Shown piece by piece: positions 25,439-34,205 of a DNA stretch of 39,880 nt. Source of the DNA: Bordetella parapertussis (GTDB lineage: Bacteria; Pseudomonadota; Gammaproteobacteria; Burkholderiales; SG8-41); the NCBI GenBank assembly GCA_945901405.1, contig CAMDLH010000037.1, positions 1-39,880 on the forward strand, in the 5' to 3' direction. The notes under the pieces were generated by a model. The model had not been told where the DNA came from and made no database searches. It saw only the letters and a program-made list of their open reading frames with translations. A program made the translations under genes and the position numbers. Numbering within the stretch: the stretch's first letter is position 1; each line of letters starts with the position of its first letter.

Positions 25439-26395
25439 TCAATCCGGCTTCATCCCCGAAACGCGCACCACCTCGCGCCACTTTTCGATCTCCGCCTTCA
25501 CTTGCGCCTGAAATTGCGCGGGCGTGCCCGTGGCGACGAACGCGCCCTGCTTCGCCAGGTAATCGCGAATCTCGGTTGTTGCCAGCGCCTTGCCGGCTTC
25601 TTCGTTGATGAAGCGTATAGCACTGGCCGGTGTTGCGGCGGGCGCGAGCAGCCCATAGATTCCGCTGACATCCATGCCGCGCACGCCCTGTTCCTCCAGC
25701 GTGGGCAAATCGGGCAACGTCGGTATGCGCTTGGCCACCGCCGCAGCGATGGCTTTCAACTTGCCGGCCTGCGCCAAGGGTTGCACCGAGGGCACGGTTG
25801 AAAAGAACACCTGCAAGTCACCCGACAGCATCGCGGCTATCGCCGGCCCCGCGCCCTTGAAGGGCACATGCACGAGATTGGTTTTGGTCAGATGCTTGAA
25901 CAACTCCGCGCCCAGGTGTTGCGTGGAGCCGTTGCCGCCGGAGCCATACATCAACGCGCCTGGATTTTTCTTCGCCAGCGCGATCAGCTCCGGCCCGGTT
26001 TTCACCGGCAGCGACGGATGCACCACCAGCATCTGCGGTATGGTCGCGATCTGCGTGATGCCGGCGAAATCACGCACGGTGTCGTACGGCAGCTTGGGGT
26101 ACACCAGCGCGGAAATCATGAAGCTCGATGAAACGAGCAGGATGGTGTAGCCGTCGGGCGGCGATTTCGCCGCGATTTCACCGGCAATGGTTTGCCCCGC
26201 ACCGCCGCGATTCTCGACCAAGACTTGTTGGCCGATGCGGTCGGTCAGCCGCTGCGCCACCACGCGGCCCAGCACGTCGTTGCCGCCGCCGGGCGGCGCG
26301 CCGATCAGCAGGCGCACGGGCTTTGCCGGATAGGACGCATGGGGCGCTTGGGGTGCTTGCGCGCCCGAATTGGCGGCCAGTGTAGCAATAAACAC
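25439..26395 (-). CDS. Bug/TctC-type solute-binding protein with start region out of frame
   Basis: The mature part is a complete Bug protein (YPAKPVRLLIGAPPGGGNDVLGRVVAQRL, VENRGGAGQTIAGEIAAKSPPDGYTILL, HVPFKGAGPAIAAMLSGDLQ). In this frame the only usable start is GTG at 26395, which leaves a short, poor signal sequence. The ATG at 26424 begins ATG AAA AAT and hits a stop after seven codons. One more A in the A5 run would join it to the frame as MKKFLLSISYVFIATLAANSGAQA, a good signal peptide. So the gene has either lost one base or been misread in a homopolymer. Function otherwise as in other Bug proteins; the ligand is unknown. Confidence 0.8.
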   Translation of the reverse strand: MFIATLAANSGAQAPQAPHASYPAKPVRLLIGAPPGGGNDVLGRVVAQRLTDRIGQQVLVENRGGAGQTIAGEIAAKSPPDGYTILLVSSSFMISALVYPKLPYDTVRDFAGITQIATIPQMLVVHPSLPVKTGPELIALAKKNPGALMYGSGGNGSTQHLGAELFKHLTKTNLVHVPFKGAGPAIAAMLSGDLQVFFSTVPSVQPLAQAGKLKAIAAAVAKRIPTLPDLPTLEEQGVRGMDVSGIYGLLAPAATPASAIRFINEEAGKALATTEIRDYLAKQGAFVATGTPAQFQAQVKAEIEKWREVVRVSGMKPD

Positions 26396-26515
26396 GTAAC
26401 TTATTGATAATAAAAATTTTTCATAACTACTTTGCTCCGTCCTTTCGCGTCCATAATGCTAACCGGCAGCCTACCGCGCTGCTCGCATGGCCTACAATCA
26501 TGTGCTCATTTTCGC

Positions 26516-26545
26516 TCAATTACCTTCAATTACCGTCAATTACCT
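26516..26545. repeat. Three 10-bp direct repeats upstream of the capA-like gene
   Basis: TCAATTACC followed by T, G or T occurs three times in a row with a period of exactly ten bases, one helical turn, ending two bases before the AAGGA ribosome site and 12 bases before the ATG. Such phasing on one face of DNA fits a regulator-binding array or, in RNA, a 5' UTR repeat. No equivalent is seen elsewhere in the window. Confidence 0.7.
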
Positions 26546-26557
26546 TAAGGAATTCTC

Positions 26558-27601
26558 ATGGCGCAAACCCTCATCCTCACCGGCGATCTCAACTTCATGG
26601 GCGTCACCGACCCCACCGTGCCCTTTCGCAAAGTTATTGACGACTTCAAGTCGGCTGACGTGCGCTTCTCCAACATGGAGTGCTGCCTCTACGCGCCGCC
26701 AACGGGCCAGGTGTGGGACAACGAGGGCTTCATGGCCGATCCTGGCCCCGCGGGCGAGTGTCTCAAGTACGCAGGCATCGACGCAGTGGGTATCGCCAAC
26801 AACGTGAACTACGGCGAGGCGGCGATCACCTCGTCGGTCGCGCGCCTCGATCAGCTCGGCATCAAGCACACGGGTGCGGGTGCGAATCGCGCCGCGGCCT
26901 ACGCGCCGGTGATTATTGAAAAAGCCGGCGTGCGTTACGGCTTCTTGCAGCGCACCTCGGTCTACTGGCCCACCAACCACGAAGCCACCGCGCACACCGC
27001 GGGCGTCGCGACGATCAAGGGCCACACCGCGTATCAGTTGCCGCTGCACAAGCTGCGCCCCGAAATCCCGCCGCCCAACCGCCCCGGCATACCGCCGGTG
27101 ATCCTGACCTGGGCGGACGCCAAGGCGCTGCAACAGTACAAGGACGACGTCGCCGCGCTGCGGAAGCTTTGCGACATCCTCGTCGCCTCCTGCCACTGGG
27201 GCCTGCACAAGGATGTGCTCGACTACATGCCTGAGATCGCACACGCCGCCATCGATGCGGGCGCGGATCTCGTCTTCGGCCACGGCCCGCACTATTCGCT
27301 GCCCACCGAGACTTACAAGGGCAAGCCGATTTTCTACGGGCTAGGCAGTTTCTCGTTTCACACCGGCCACGGCGGGCGCAAGCACGGCGACTGGATGGGC
27401 ATGATGGTCACCGCCACCATCGACAACAAGGCCATCACCAAGACAACCATCAAGCTCGTGCGCCACAACGACGCCAACGAGAGCTACTTCTGCGACCCGG
27501 CGAAGGAAGGCGAGGAACTCACCGCGATCAACGCGCGCGGCGCGAGCCTCGGCGCCAAGCTTGCGGCGAAGGGCATGGAGTTGGAGATCGCCGCGGCATA
27601 G
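26558..27601 (+). CDS. CapA family protein (metallophosphoesterase-like)
   Basis: A 347-residue cytoplasmic protein of the CapA/PgsA family: ILTGDLNFMG at the N-terminus, DVRFSNMECCLY, YAGIDAVGIANNVNYGEAAITSS, and DILVASCHWGLHKDVLDYMPEIAHAAIDAGADLVFGHGPHYSLPTETYKGKPIFYGLGSF. His and Asp residues in these blocks match the phosphoesterase fold. The gene is preceded by AAGGA. The family is linked to poly-gamma-glutamate synthesis, but many members stand alone as here and have no known role. It lacks a signal peptide or membrane anchor. Confidence 0.85.
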   Translation: MAQTLILTGDLNFMGVTDPTVPFRKVIDDFKSADVRFSNMECCLYAPPTGQVWDNEGFMADPGPAGECLKYAGIDAVGIANNVNYGEAAITSSVARLDQLGIKHTGAGANRAAAYAPVIIEKAGVRYGFLQRTSVYWPTNHEATAHTAGVATIKGHTAYQLPLHKLRPEIPPPNRPGIPPVILTWADAKALQQYKDDVAALRKLCDILVASCHWGLHKDVLDYMPEIAHAAIDAGADLVFGHGPHYSLPTETYKGKPIFYGLGSFSFHTGHGGRKHGDWMGMMVTATIDNKAITKTTIKLVRHNDANESYFCDPAKEGEELTAINARGASLGAKLAAKGMELEIAAA

Positions 27602-27796
27602 CGATGCATTACACCGCAATCGAAACTGATCGACGGCCTCGGCGCCAACTCGCTCGACTTCATCGGCATCCCGTTTAGCCTCGGGCGCGTCGTCTTCAGG
27701 AAACTGCGCAGAGGCGATGTCGATTCCTTCCTGCGTGCGGAATTTTCCGAGCAGAATCTGGTGGAAGATTGGCGTCTGGTATTCGGCCTTATGTAG
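27602..27796 (+). other. In-frame coding-like tail after the capA stop
   Basis: After the TAG at 27599-27601 the same frame stays open for 64 codons to a TAG at 27794, inside a long palindrome. The first half uses GC-rich third positions (GAC GGC CTC GGC GCC) and reads as peptide LIDGLGANSLDFIGIPFSLG then VVFRKLRRGD. It has no start codon or ribosome site of its own. I do not recognise the peptide. It may be a decayed fragment of another gene, or the C-terminal end of a longer capA product split by a nonsense change. Confidence 0.4.
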
Positions 27797-28250
27797 AGCT
27801 CCACATAAGGCCGATAGATACTCCGATTATGTGGAGCCATGGTCGGTTTTCTGAGGTCACTGCTCGCGTGGAGCAGCAACCGCCGATTTCGAACTCCACA
27901 TAATTTCAGCGTTCTGAGGAAGTCGATCATCGGATCAGGCGACCGATCACGCCGGAGCTTGGCCTCTGGTTCGTGAAGCCGCACCAACGCTAATTTCTTC
28001 ATGACAAACTCCGCCGCGACGTAAAGGTCAATGGTTTCTGCAGATGGGCTTGAAAACTTCACGCCCGCGGGCGGATTCGATTTATTCACGAACGTCCCTT
28101 AGAGTGAAAACTCCACTTCAGGGGAACGCTGAAATTATGTAGAGCTCAGAACCGCCTCATTTGCCTGCGAAGGCTCGTAGACAAAGCACAGACGCAGGTT
28201 TTGTCGAACCGTTTCTGGAAACTCAACATAATCGAGGCATCTACATAATC
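27783..28250. repeat. Cluster of ACATAAT-type sites around a 32-bp palindrome
   Basis: At 27783-27814 a 32-base palindrome (TCGGCCTTATGTAGAG / CTCCACATAAGGCCGA) has 15 of 16 pairs. Five further half-sites of its core follow: ATTATGTGGAG at 27826-27836, CTCCACATAATT at 27894-27905, AATTATGTAGAGCTC at 28133-28147, CTCAACATAATC at 28222-28233 and CTACATAATC at 28241-28250. No convincing gene overlaps them. Repeated inverted half-sites of this kind are usual as tyrosine-recombinase binding sites at the ends of mobile elements, so this may be the scar or end of one; no recombinase gene is visible. Confidence 0.55.
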
Positions 28251-28603
28251 GGCCGTAGCCGCCGTTGGCGATCCGGCCGGCACAGGCCCGCAATGGGTTG
28301 CTGAGCAGTCAAAGAACGGAAAGTCGTCCCGAGTGAACACCAACTATAGCGTCCTCCGACTCAGTAGGTGGGGTTAACGTTTGGGACGCAATCCATTGCT
28401 AAGAACAGCCCGACCCGATCGGCCTTGTTTATTGCTGGTATAAACGCCGCCGCGAGGACGTAAGCCCTCTTTGTTTTTGTGATGTGCGAACTGGTTCGTA
28501 GTTCGAAGGATGAGCTAAGGTCGAAGGCCGATACCTATCGTCAGCCGGACGCATGCCCTGCGATAGGCATCGCCGTGCTCAACCCATGGCGTCCTTGCCG
28601 TCC
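28251..28603. other. Intergenic stretch without recognisable gene
   Basis: Frames here are short and broken, without ribosome sites or family motifs. Together with the preceding palindrome cluster it makes a gene-poor kilobase between the capA-like and ycaO genes, with base composition less GC-rich than its neighbours. A CGATAGGCATC-like word appears in both orientations near 28530-28573 (GATACCTATCG, GCGATAGGCAT). Nothing else is seen. Confidence 0.5.
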
Positions 28604-30808
28604 CTAACCGGATAAAGCTGCTACCTTGGTCCGTTTCATGTGCAGCTTTTTGTAGCTGTCGATCAGGCGCCGGTGCCTGTCGAGCCCCTCCAGTTTCATG
28701 CTCGTTGGCGTCAAGCCGAAGAAGCGCACGCTGCCGTCCACTGAGCCCATCACAGCGTCCATTCGCGGGTTGCCGAACATCCGGCGGAAATTGACCGCGT
28801 AATCGTCCAGTTCCAGATCGTCGTCCAGCAGCACCTCCAGCACCACATTCAAGGCCTGATAAAACAATCCGCGCTCGACCGTGTTCTCGTTGTACTGCAG
28901 AAAAGCTCCCACCAGCTCTTGCGCCGCATCAAATTGCTTCAAGGCGAGATTAATCAGCAACTTCAATTCCAGAATCGTCAGCTGACCCCAAGCCGTGTTC
29001 TCGTCAAATTCGACGCCAATCAATGTGATGATGTCGGTGTAAACATCCAGCTCACTGTTTTCCAGACGTTCAAGCAATGCTTTCAGGCTGGCGTCGTCCA
29101 GACGATGCAAGTTCAAGATATCGGCGCGGAACAGCAGTGCTTTGTTGGTGTTATCCCAGATCAAATCCTCTACCGGATACACCTCTGAATAACCCGGCAC
29201 CAGGATGCGGCAGGCCGTTGCGCCTAAATCCTCATACACCGCCATATAAACTTCTTTACCCATGTCCTCGAGAAGGCCAAACAAGGTCGCGGCTTCTTCG
29301 GCATTGGAATTTTCACCCTGACCGGAAAAGTCCCACTCGACAAAATCGAAATCAGCTTTGGAACTGAAAAAGCGCCACGACACGATGCCGCTGGAATCAA
29401 TGAAGTGTTCAACAAAGTTATTCGGCTCAGTCACAGCGTTACTTTCAAAGGTGGGCCGGGGTAAATCGTTCAGACCTTCAAAACTGCGACCCTGCAGCAA
29501 CTCCGTAAGACTACGTTCCAGTGCCACCTCAAAACTGGGGTGCGATCCAAACGAGGCAAACACGCCGCCAGTACGCGGGTTCATGAGGGTGACGCACATC
29601 ACTGGAAACTCCCCGCCCAGCGACGCATCCTTCACCAGCACGGGAAAACCCTGTTCCTCTAACCCCTGAATGCCGGCCAGAATGCCGGGGTATTTAGCCA
29701 GCACTTCATGCGGCACATCAGGGAGTGTCATTTCACCTTCGAGAATTTCGCGCTTTACTGCTCGCTCCAGGATTTCAGACAGGCATTGTACTTGCGCTTC
29801 GGCCAGCGTATTGCCTGCACTCATGCCATTGCTGAGGAACAGATTGTCGATCAGGTTGGACGGAAAATACACTACCCTGCCGTCCGACCGGCGCACATAC
29901 GGCAGCGAACAGATGCCGCGCTGTAAATTGCCGGAGTTGGTGTCGTACAGATGCGAGCCGCGTAATTCGCCATCGGGGTTGTAAATTTTCAGGCAGTACT
30001 CATCGAGTATTTCAGCCGGCAGCGCATCCTTGGGACCAGACTTGAACCAGCGCTCGTCCGGATAATGCACGAACGCCGCGTTGGCGATGTCTTCGCCCCA
30101 AAACTGATCGTTATAGAAATGATTGCAATTCAGTCGTTCGATAAACTCGCCCAACGCCGACGCCAACGCGCTTTCTTTGGTCGCTCCCTTGCCATTGGTA
30201 AAGCACGTCGGGGAGTGAGCGTCGCGGATATGCAGCGACCATACATTAGGAACAATATTGCGCCACGAAGCGATTTCAATCTTCATGCCCAGACTCGCCA
30301 GAACGCCTGACATATTAGCGATGGTTTGCTCCAGCGGCAGGTCCTTGCCTGCAATATAAGTGATCGTTTCTGAAACTGGGTTCAGAAGCAGCAAGGCCTG
30401 GGCATCGGCATCCAGATTTTCCACCTCTTCAATCACAAATTCGGGCCCGGCCTGCACCACCTTTTTCACTGTGCAACGGTCGATTGAGCGCAAAATTCCC
30501 TGGCGGTCTTTGGCCGAGATATCCGCCGGCAACTCGACCCGTATCTTGAAAATCTGCTTGTAGCGATTGTCCGGGTCGACAATATTATTCTGCGACAGGC
30601 GGATGTTATCGGTCGGAATATTGCGCGTAACGCAGTACAACTTCACAAAGTAAGCCGCACACTGCGCCGATGAAGCCAGAAAGTAATCGAACGGGCCAGG
30701 CGCCGAGCCATCGCCCTTATAGCGGATAGGTTGATCGGCCACCACCGTGAAGTCATCGAACCTGGCTTCAAGACGAAGCTTGTCTAGAAAGTTGACCTTG
30801 ATTTCCAT
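28604..30808 (-). CDS. ycaO: OsmC-YcaO fusion protein
   Basis: A 734-residue protein of two parts. Residues 1-150 are an OsmC-like domain with reactive Cys50 in SSAQCAAYFVKLYC and a second Cys in DRCTVKKV. From about 185 it follows E. coli YcaO closely: NVWSLHIRDAHSPTCFTNGKGATKESALASALGEFIERL, NGMSAGNTLAEAQVQCLSEILERAVKREI, FASFGSHPSFEVALERSLTELLQGR, then a TPR-like C-terminus. YcaO-fold enzymes activate backbone amides with ATP; E. coli YcaO assists beta-methylthiolation of ribosomal protein S12. No azoline cyclodehydratase partner or precursor peptide is nearby. The ATG at 30808 gives the usual N-terminus (MEIKVNFLD); 30826 is an alternative. Base composition is lower in GC than neighbours. 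Confidence 0.92.
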   Translation of the reverse strand: MEIKVNFLDKLRLEARFDDFTVVADQPIRYKGDGSAPGPFDYFLASSAQCAAYFVKLYCVTRNIPTDNIRLSQNNIVDPDNRYKQIFKIRVELPADISAKDRQGILRSIDRCTVKKVVQAGPEFVIEEVENLDADAQALLLLNPVSETITYIAGKDLPLEQTIANMSGVLASLGMKIEIASWRNIVPNVWSLHIRDAHSPTCFTNGKGATKESALASALGEFIERLNCNHFYNDQFWGEDIANAAFVHYPDERWFKSGPKDALPAEILDEYCLKIYNPDGELRGSHLYDTNSGNLQRGICSLPYVRRSDGRVVYFPSNLIDNLFLSNGMSAGNTLAEAQVQCLSEILERAVKREILEGEMTLPDVPHEVLAKYPGILAGIQGLEEQGFPVLVKDASLGGEFPVMCVTLMNPRTGGVFASFGSHPSFEVALERSLTELLQGRSFEGLNDLPRPTFESNAVTEPNNFVEHFIDSSGIVSWRFFSSKADFDFVEWDFSGQGENSNAEEAATLFGLLEDMGKEVYMAVYEDLGATACRILVPGYSEVYPVEDLIWDNTNKALLFRADILNLHRLDDASLKALLERLENSELDVYTDIITLIGVEFDENTAWGQLTILELKLLINLALKQFDAAQELVGAFLQYNENTVERGLFYQALNVVLEVLLDDDLELDDYAVNFRRMFGNPRMDAVMGSVDGSVRFFGLTPTSMKLEGLDRHRRLIDSYKKLHMKRTKVAALSG

Positions 30809-30860
30809 GGGAATGTGAGATGGCATCCATAACAATTTAGCCGCTATTGTCCGCTTTTTC

Positions 30861-30881
30861 AGCACGAAAGTTCGTGCTTTT
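30861..30881 (+). terminator. Hairpin with short T-run upstream of ycaO
   Basis: AGCACGAA, AG, TTCGTGCT form a perfect eight-base-pair stem with a tiny loop, followed by four T on the plus strand. No plus-strand gene lies before it, so it may be a chance terminator, an operator for ycaO (53 bases upstream of its ATG), or part of its leader. Confidence 0.35.
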
Positions 30882-31442
30882 CAGCAACGGCTGCCAATTG
30901 GCCCCCACTAACGCTTACCCGCTTTCACACCATGCGCGGCTGGCGAAGCCCTGCGCGGGAATTCAAAGTCAAAGGGGGCAGACACGACTATGTCGTCTTG
31001 ACTTGTATTATTTTGAATCCGCGGAGTTCGATTAAATTGCGGAATAGCCGAAGTTTGCCGTCGTCAACTCAGGGTCTAAATCGCTACGTCAGTTTTTGCG
31101 GCAGCGGATGCCAAAATTGCAAACTCCAATCACCCCGTCATGAGACCGGCAGTGATCGGTTAGGCCGAGGAACAGACAGCGACGGCGGTTCTCCCAAACA
31201 GCGGCATGTCATCCGCTTCCGTCTTTGGGGTTCTGAACCACCAAGGGCTGCGTTCGACAGATCAACAGACGCAGACGCGGAACGTGGCTCGAACGACCGC
31301 CCGGCAATTTAGCCGATAGCCGCATCGCCCTTAAGGCTCGCCGCCCTTTTCGGTAACACCTGCCCGTTGTCAACAGGCCACTAGCTGAAGCAAACCAGGC
31401 CCATGCGCGATAACGCTGCTTGCGCTATGCTCCCGTCAAACT
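30882..31442. other. Intergenic region without recognisable gene
   Basis: The 560 bases between ycaO and the MFS gene hold only short frames without ribosome sites. A GGGGGCAGACACGAC word followed by GTCGTC at about 30975-30997 resembles the palindromic GGGGGCAGAC-type repeats often found beside small transposases, and the sequence from about 31080 has the look of decayed DNA. The start region just before 31443 carries no clear promoter. Confidence 0.45.
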
Positions 31443-32702
31443 ATGAAGAAATTTTTTGGATGGCGGGTGGTGGTCGCCGGCGGCATGCTGCAGTTCTTTC
31501 AAAGCATGCTGCTGAACCAGGCATTCGGTGCGTATCTCGCCGCGCTGGTGCAGGATCGCGGCTGGAGCAAGACTTCGGTGTCGGGCGCGGCTGCGCTCAA
31601 GTCCACTGAATCCGCCCTGCTGGGCCCCGCGCTGGGCTGGCTAATCGACCGCTTCGGCTCGCGGCGCGTTGTGCGGGTGGGGGTGGTGCTTTTCGGTATC
31701 GGCTTCATGCTGCTGAGCCAGACCGACACGCTGGCAACTTTTTATGCGGCGTTCGTGGTGCTCGCGCTGGGTGCGAGCATGTGCAGCAACATGGTGGTGA
31801 GTGTCGCCATCATCCAGTGGTTCGAGAAACGGCGGGCACGCGCGCTGTCCGCTTGCCAGTTCGGCGCCGCGGTGGGTGGGCTGTTCGTGTTTGTGGTGGC
31901 ATGGGTCATCCAGACCTACGGCTGGCGTGTCGCGGCCTTCAGCTCCGGCGTGCTGCTGATTGTGTGCGGCTGGCCGCTGGCAAGCATGGTGTACAGCCGT
32001 CCATCGGAAGTGGGCCAGCGCGTTGACGGCCTGCCACCAGACACAGCGGCAGCAACACCAACAACGTCCGGCGCGCCCTCGGTAGACGCAGAAAACCCGG
32101 CGCCGCCCGCACGCCCGGCCCAGGCGGATTACACGGCGCGCGAGGCGCTGGGTACCAGCGCATTCTGGCTGTTGTCGGCCGGCCACGCGTGCTCGCTGTT
32201 CGTGGTGTCGGCGATCAACGTGCATGCCATCACGCATATCAAGGAAGGGCTCGGGTATTCGCTGGCGCTGGCGTCGATCTACATCTCCATTGCCACTGCG
32301 GGGCAGATCGCCGGCGTGGCTTGGGGCTGGGCCATTCCCGAGAAAATCGAAAAACGCAAAGTCACCGCATTCACCATGCTGTTGCATGCGGCCGGGTTGC
32401 TCATGCTCACCTATGCTACCGGGCCGGTTGTGCTGGTGCTGTCCGCGCTGGTGCACGGCGTCGGCTGGGGGCTGCGCGGCCCGTTTATTTCCGCCATGCG
32501 CGCCGACTACTTCGGTCGCCACTCGATCGGCATGATCATGGGCCTGTCGTCGATGATCATGGTGATAGGCCAGATCGGCGGCCCGCTCATCGCCGGTGTT
32601 TTTGCCGACTCGCTGGGCAACTATCGCGCGGGCTTCACGCTCATCGCCGGGCTGGCGGTGGTGGGTTCACTGTTTTTCTGGATGGCGAAGAAGCCTGGGT
32701 AA
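31443..32702 (+). CDS. MFS transporter (monocarboxylate/oxalate-porter type)
   Basis: A 419-residue inner-membrane protein with about 12 membrane helices in two halves, joined by a Pro/Ala/Thr-rich loop near residues 195-230. The MFS loop motif appears as GWLIDRFGSRRVV between helices 2 and 3. The opening FFGWRVVVAGGMLQFFQSML and the block GWGLRGPFISAMRADYFGRHSIGMIMGLSSM match monocarboxylate and oxalate/formate antiporter-like carriers. The substrate is unknown, probably an organic anion. It is followed 19 bases later by a Nudix gene on the same strand. Confidence 0.9.
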   Translation: MKKFFGWRVVVAGGMLQFFQSMLLNQAFGAYLAALVQDRGWSKTSVSGAAALKSTESALLGPALGWLIDRFGSRRVVRVGVVLFGIGFMLLSQTDTLATFYAAFVVLALGASMCSNMVVSVAIIQWFEKRRARALSACQFGAAVGGLFVFVVAWVIQTYGWRVAAFSSGVLLIVCGWPLASMVYSRPSEVGQRVDGLPPDTAAATPTTSGAPSVDAENPAPPARPAQADYTAREALGTSAFWLLSAGHACSLFVVSAINVHAITHIKEGLGYSLALASIYISIATAGQIAGVAWGWAIPEKIEKRKVTAFTMLLHAAGLLMLTYATGPVVLVLSALVHGVGWGLRGPFISAMRADYFGRHSIGMIMGLSSMIMVIGQIGGPLIAGVFADSLGNYRAGFTLIAGLAVVGSLFFWMAKKPG

Positions 32703-32721
32703 AGCAATTTGGCGATTCACC

Positions 32722-33189
32722 ATGACAGTCATCGAATCCGCCCGCGCGCTGCTTGTCGATCCCCAGGATCGCGTCCTGCTGATAAAGCTCGCATTCAACG
32801 CGCACCGGGAAGTCTGGCTCACGCCCGGCGGCTCGCTCCATCCCGGCGAAAGCCATGAGGACGCGTTGCTGCGCGAAATCCGCGAGGAGACCGGTCTTAA
32901 CCTCGCCCACCCCGGCCACTGGGTCTGGACGTCACCCAAGCGCATCATGCGCGGCGGCGTGCCGGTCGACACCGAGGCCCGCGTCTACATCCAGCGGGTA
33001 CCCAACTTCGCTGCGGCGCCGGCCGCTCTCACACCCGAAGAGCACGGCATGTTTCGCGAGTTGCGGTGGTGGTCGCTGGCCGAGATCGCGGGTTCGCGCG
33101 AAACGTTTATTCCGCGCACGCTTGCCGTGTTGTTGTCGCCGCTGCTCAGTGGGCCATGGCCCTCGGCGCCAATGTTGATCGTGCCGTAA
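32722..33189 (+). CDS. Nudix hydrolase
   Basis: A 155-residue protein with a perfect Nudix box at residues 37-59: G-x5-E-x7-REIREETGL (GSLHPGESHEDALLREIREE). The start is ATG 32722; the frame runs open upstream inside the MFS gene but in a different frame from it and without family sequence. It hydrolyses a nucleoside diphosphate linked to another group; the substrate is not predictable. It is convergent with a Bug gene. Confidence 0.93.
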   Translation: MTVIESARALLVDPQDRVLLIKLAFNAHREVWLTPGGSLHPGESHEDALLREIREETGLNLAHPGHWVWTSPKRIMRGGVPVDTEARVYIQRVPNFAAAPAALTPEEHGMFRELRWWSLAEIAGSRETFIPRTLAVLLSPLLSGPWPSAPMLIVP

Positions 33190-33214
33190 CGCTTCTCATT
33201 GACGCTACCTTGCA

Positions 33215-34201
33215 TTACTTCGCCAAGCCCATCTCAATAAACAATGCCTTCACGTCGGCGTATTCCGCCTGCCAGTGCTTCACCGTCTCTGCGCTGTTTT
33301 TGTAAACGTTCGCCATCAAATTGCGCTCGACGTCTTTCAACCACTCCGGGTCCTTGACCACGCGCGGCAACGTTGCATCCCAGTAGGCGATCTGCGCGGG
33401 GGTGAGGCCCGGCGGCCCGGCGAGGCCGCGCCACAAATCCTGCGCGCTGTTCACGCCGAGGTCCTTCCATGTGGGCACGCTGGCGAGCTCGCCCTCCCAG
33501 CGGCGCGGCGCGCCTATCGCCAGCACGCGCAGACGGCCCGAGCGCACATGCGCGATCACGGTGGAGACCGACCCGGCGGCCGCATCGACGTGGCCGCCCA
33601 TCGCCGCGGTCATGCCCTCGGCGCCGGAGTTAAACGCCACCGAGCGCAGCTTTTTAACATCCACGCCCGCCGACTTCATTGCGTGCGCGAATGACGAATG
33701 CGTGGCGTTGCCGACCACGGTGCCGATGGCGACGGAGTAGGCGGTTGGATCCTTGCGCATGTTGTCGATGAATTCGCGCGCGTCCTTGATCGGCGAATCC
33801 GCGCGCACCACCAGCGTCACATACTCGACCGCGAATATCGCCAGCGGCGAAAAATCGCTGTAGTGCTGCTTGCTGCGCCCCGCGACGTGGTTGCTGATCA
33901 GCGGCTGCGCGACGATTTGCATCAGGTGCGCGTCGCCTTTGTGATTCGCCATGTACGCAAGCGCCACCGCGCCGCCGCCGCCAGGCCGGTTCGACACCGA
34001 TGAAGATTGATCGAAGAATTTGCGTTCCTGAAAAATACGCTGGATCAAACGGCCCTGGCGATCCTGCGGGCCGCCGGGCGACGTGCCGATGATGATATCC
34101 ACCGGTTTTTCCGGCTTCCACGACTGCGCGTGCGCGGTGGGGCCTGCTGTGAGTGCAGCGGCCGCCAAGACGAGTGATAATAAATTATTCTTTAAAAACA
34201 T
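33215..34201 (-). CDS. Bug/TctC-type periplasmic solute-binding protein
   Basis: The 328-residue precursor has signal peptide NLLSLVLAAAALTAGPTAHA and blocks KPVDIIIGTSPGGPQDRQGRLIQRIF, VSNRPGGGGAVALAYMANH, and HVRSGRLRVLAIGAPRRWEGELASVPTW. It is more diverged than the other three Bug proteins here. GAGG lies eight bases before the ATG and overlaps the ridA stop, so the two genes form one transcript. Confidence 0.88.
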   Translation of the reverse strand: MFLKNNLLSLVLAAAALTAGPTAHAQSWKPEKPVDIIIGTSPGGPQDRQGRLIQRIFQERKFFDQSSSVSNRPGGGGAVALAYMANHKGDAHLMQIVAQPLISNHVAGRSKQHYSDFSPLAIFAVEYVTLVVRADSPIKDAREFIDNMRKDPTAYSVAIGTVVGNATHSSFAHAMKSAGVDVKKLRSVAFNSGAEGMTAAMGGHVDAAAGSVSTVIAHVRSGRLRVLAIGAPRRWEGELASVPTWKDLGVNSAQDLWRGLAGPPGLTPAQIAYWDATLPRVVKDPEWLKDVERNLMANVYKNSAETVKHWQAEYADVKALFIEMGLAK

Positions 34202-34205
34202 ATAC

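Noticed and set aside
27484-28089. 201-codon minus-strand frame
   Set aside because: Overlaps the end of capA in antisense and the palindrome cluster; no motif or usable start signal.
28146-28343. 65-codon minus-strand frame
   Set aside because: Runs through ACATAAT half-sites; no homology recognised and no ribosome site.
28604-30808. Thiazole/oxazole-modified peptide (TOMM) cluster around ycaO
   Set aside because: No cyclodehydratase partner, dehydrogenase, leader peptide or dedicated exporter is near; the sequence follows E. coli YcaO rather than TOMM enzymes.
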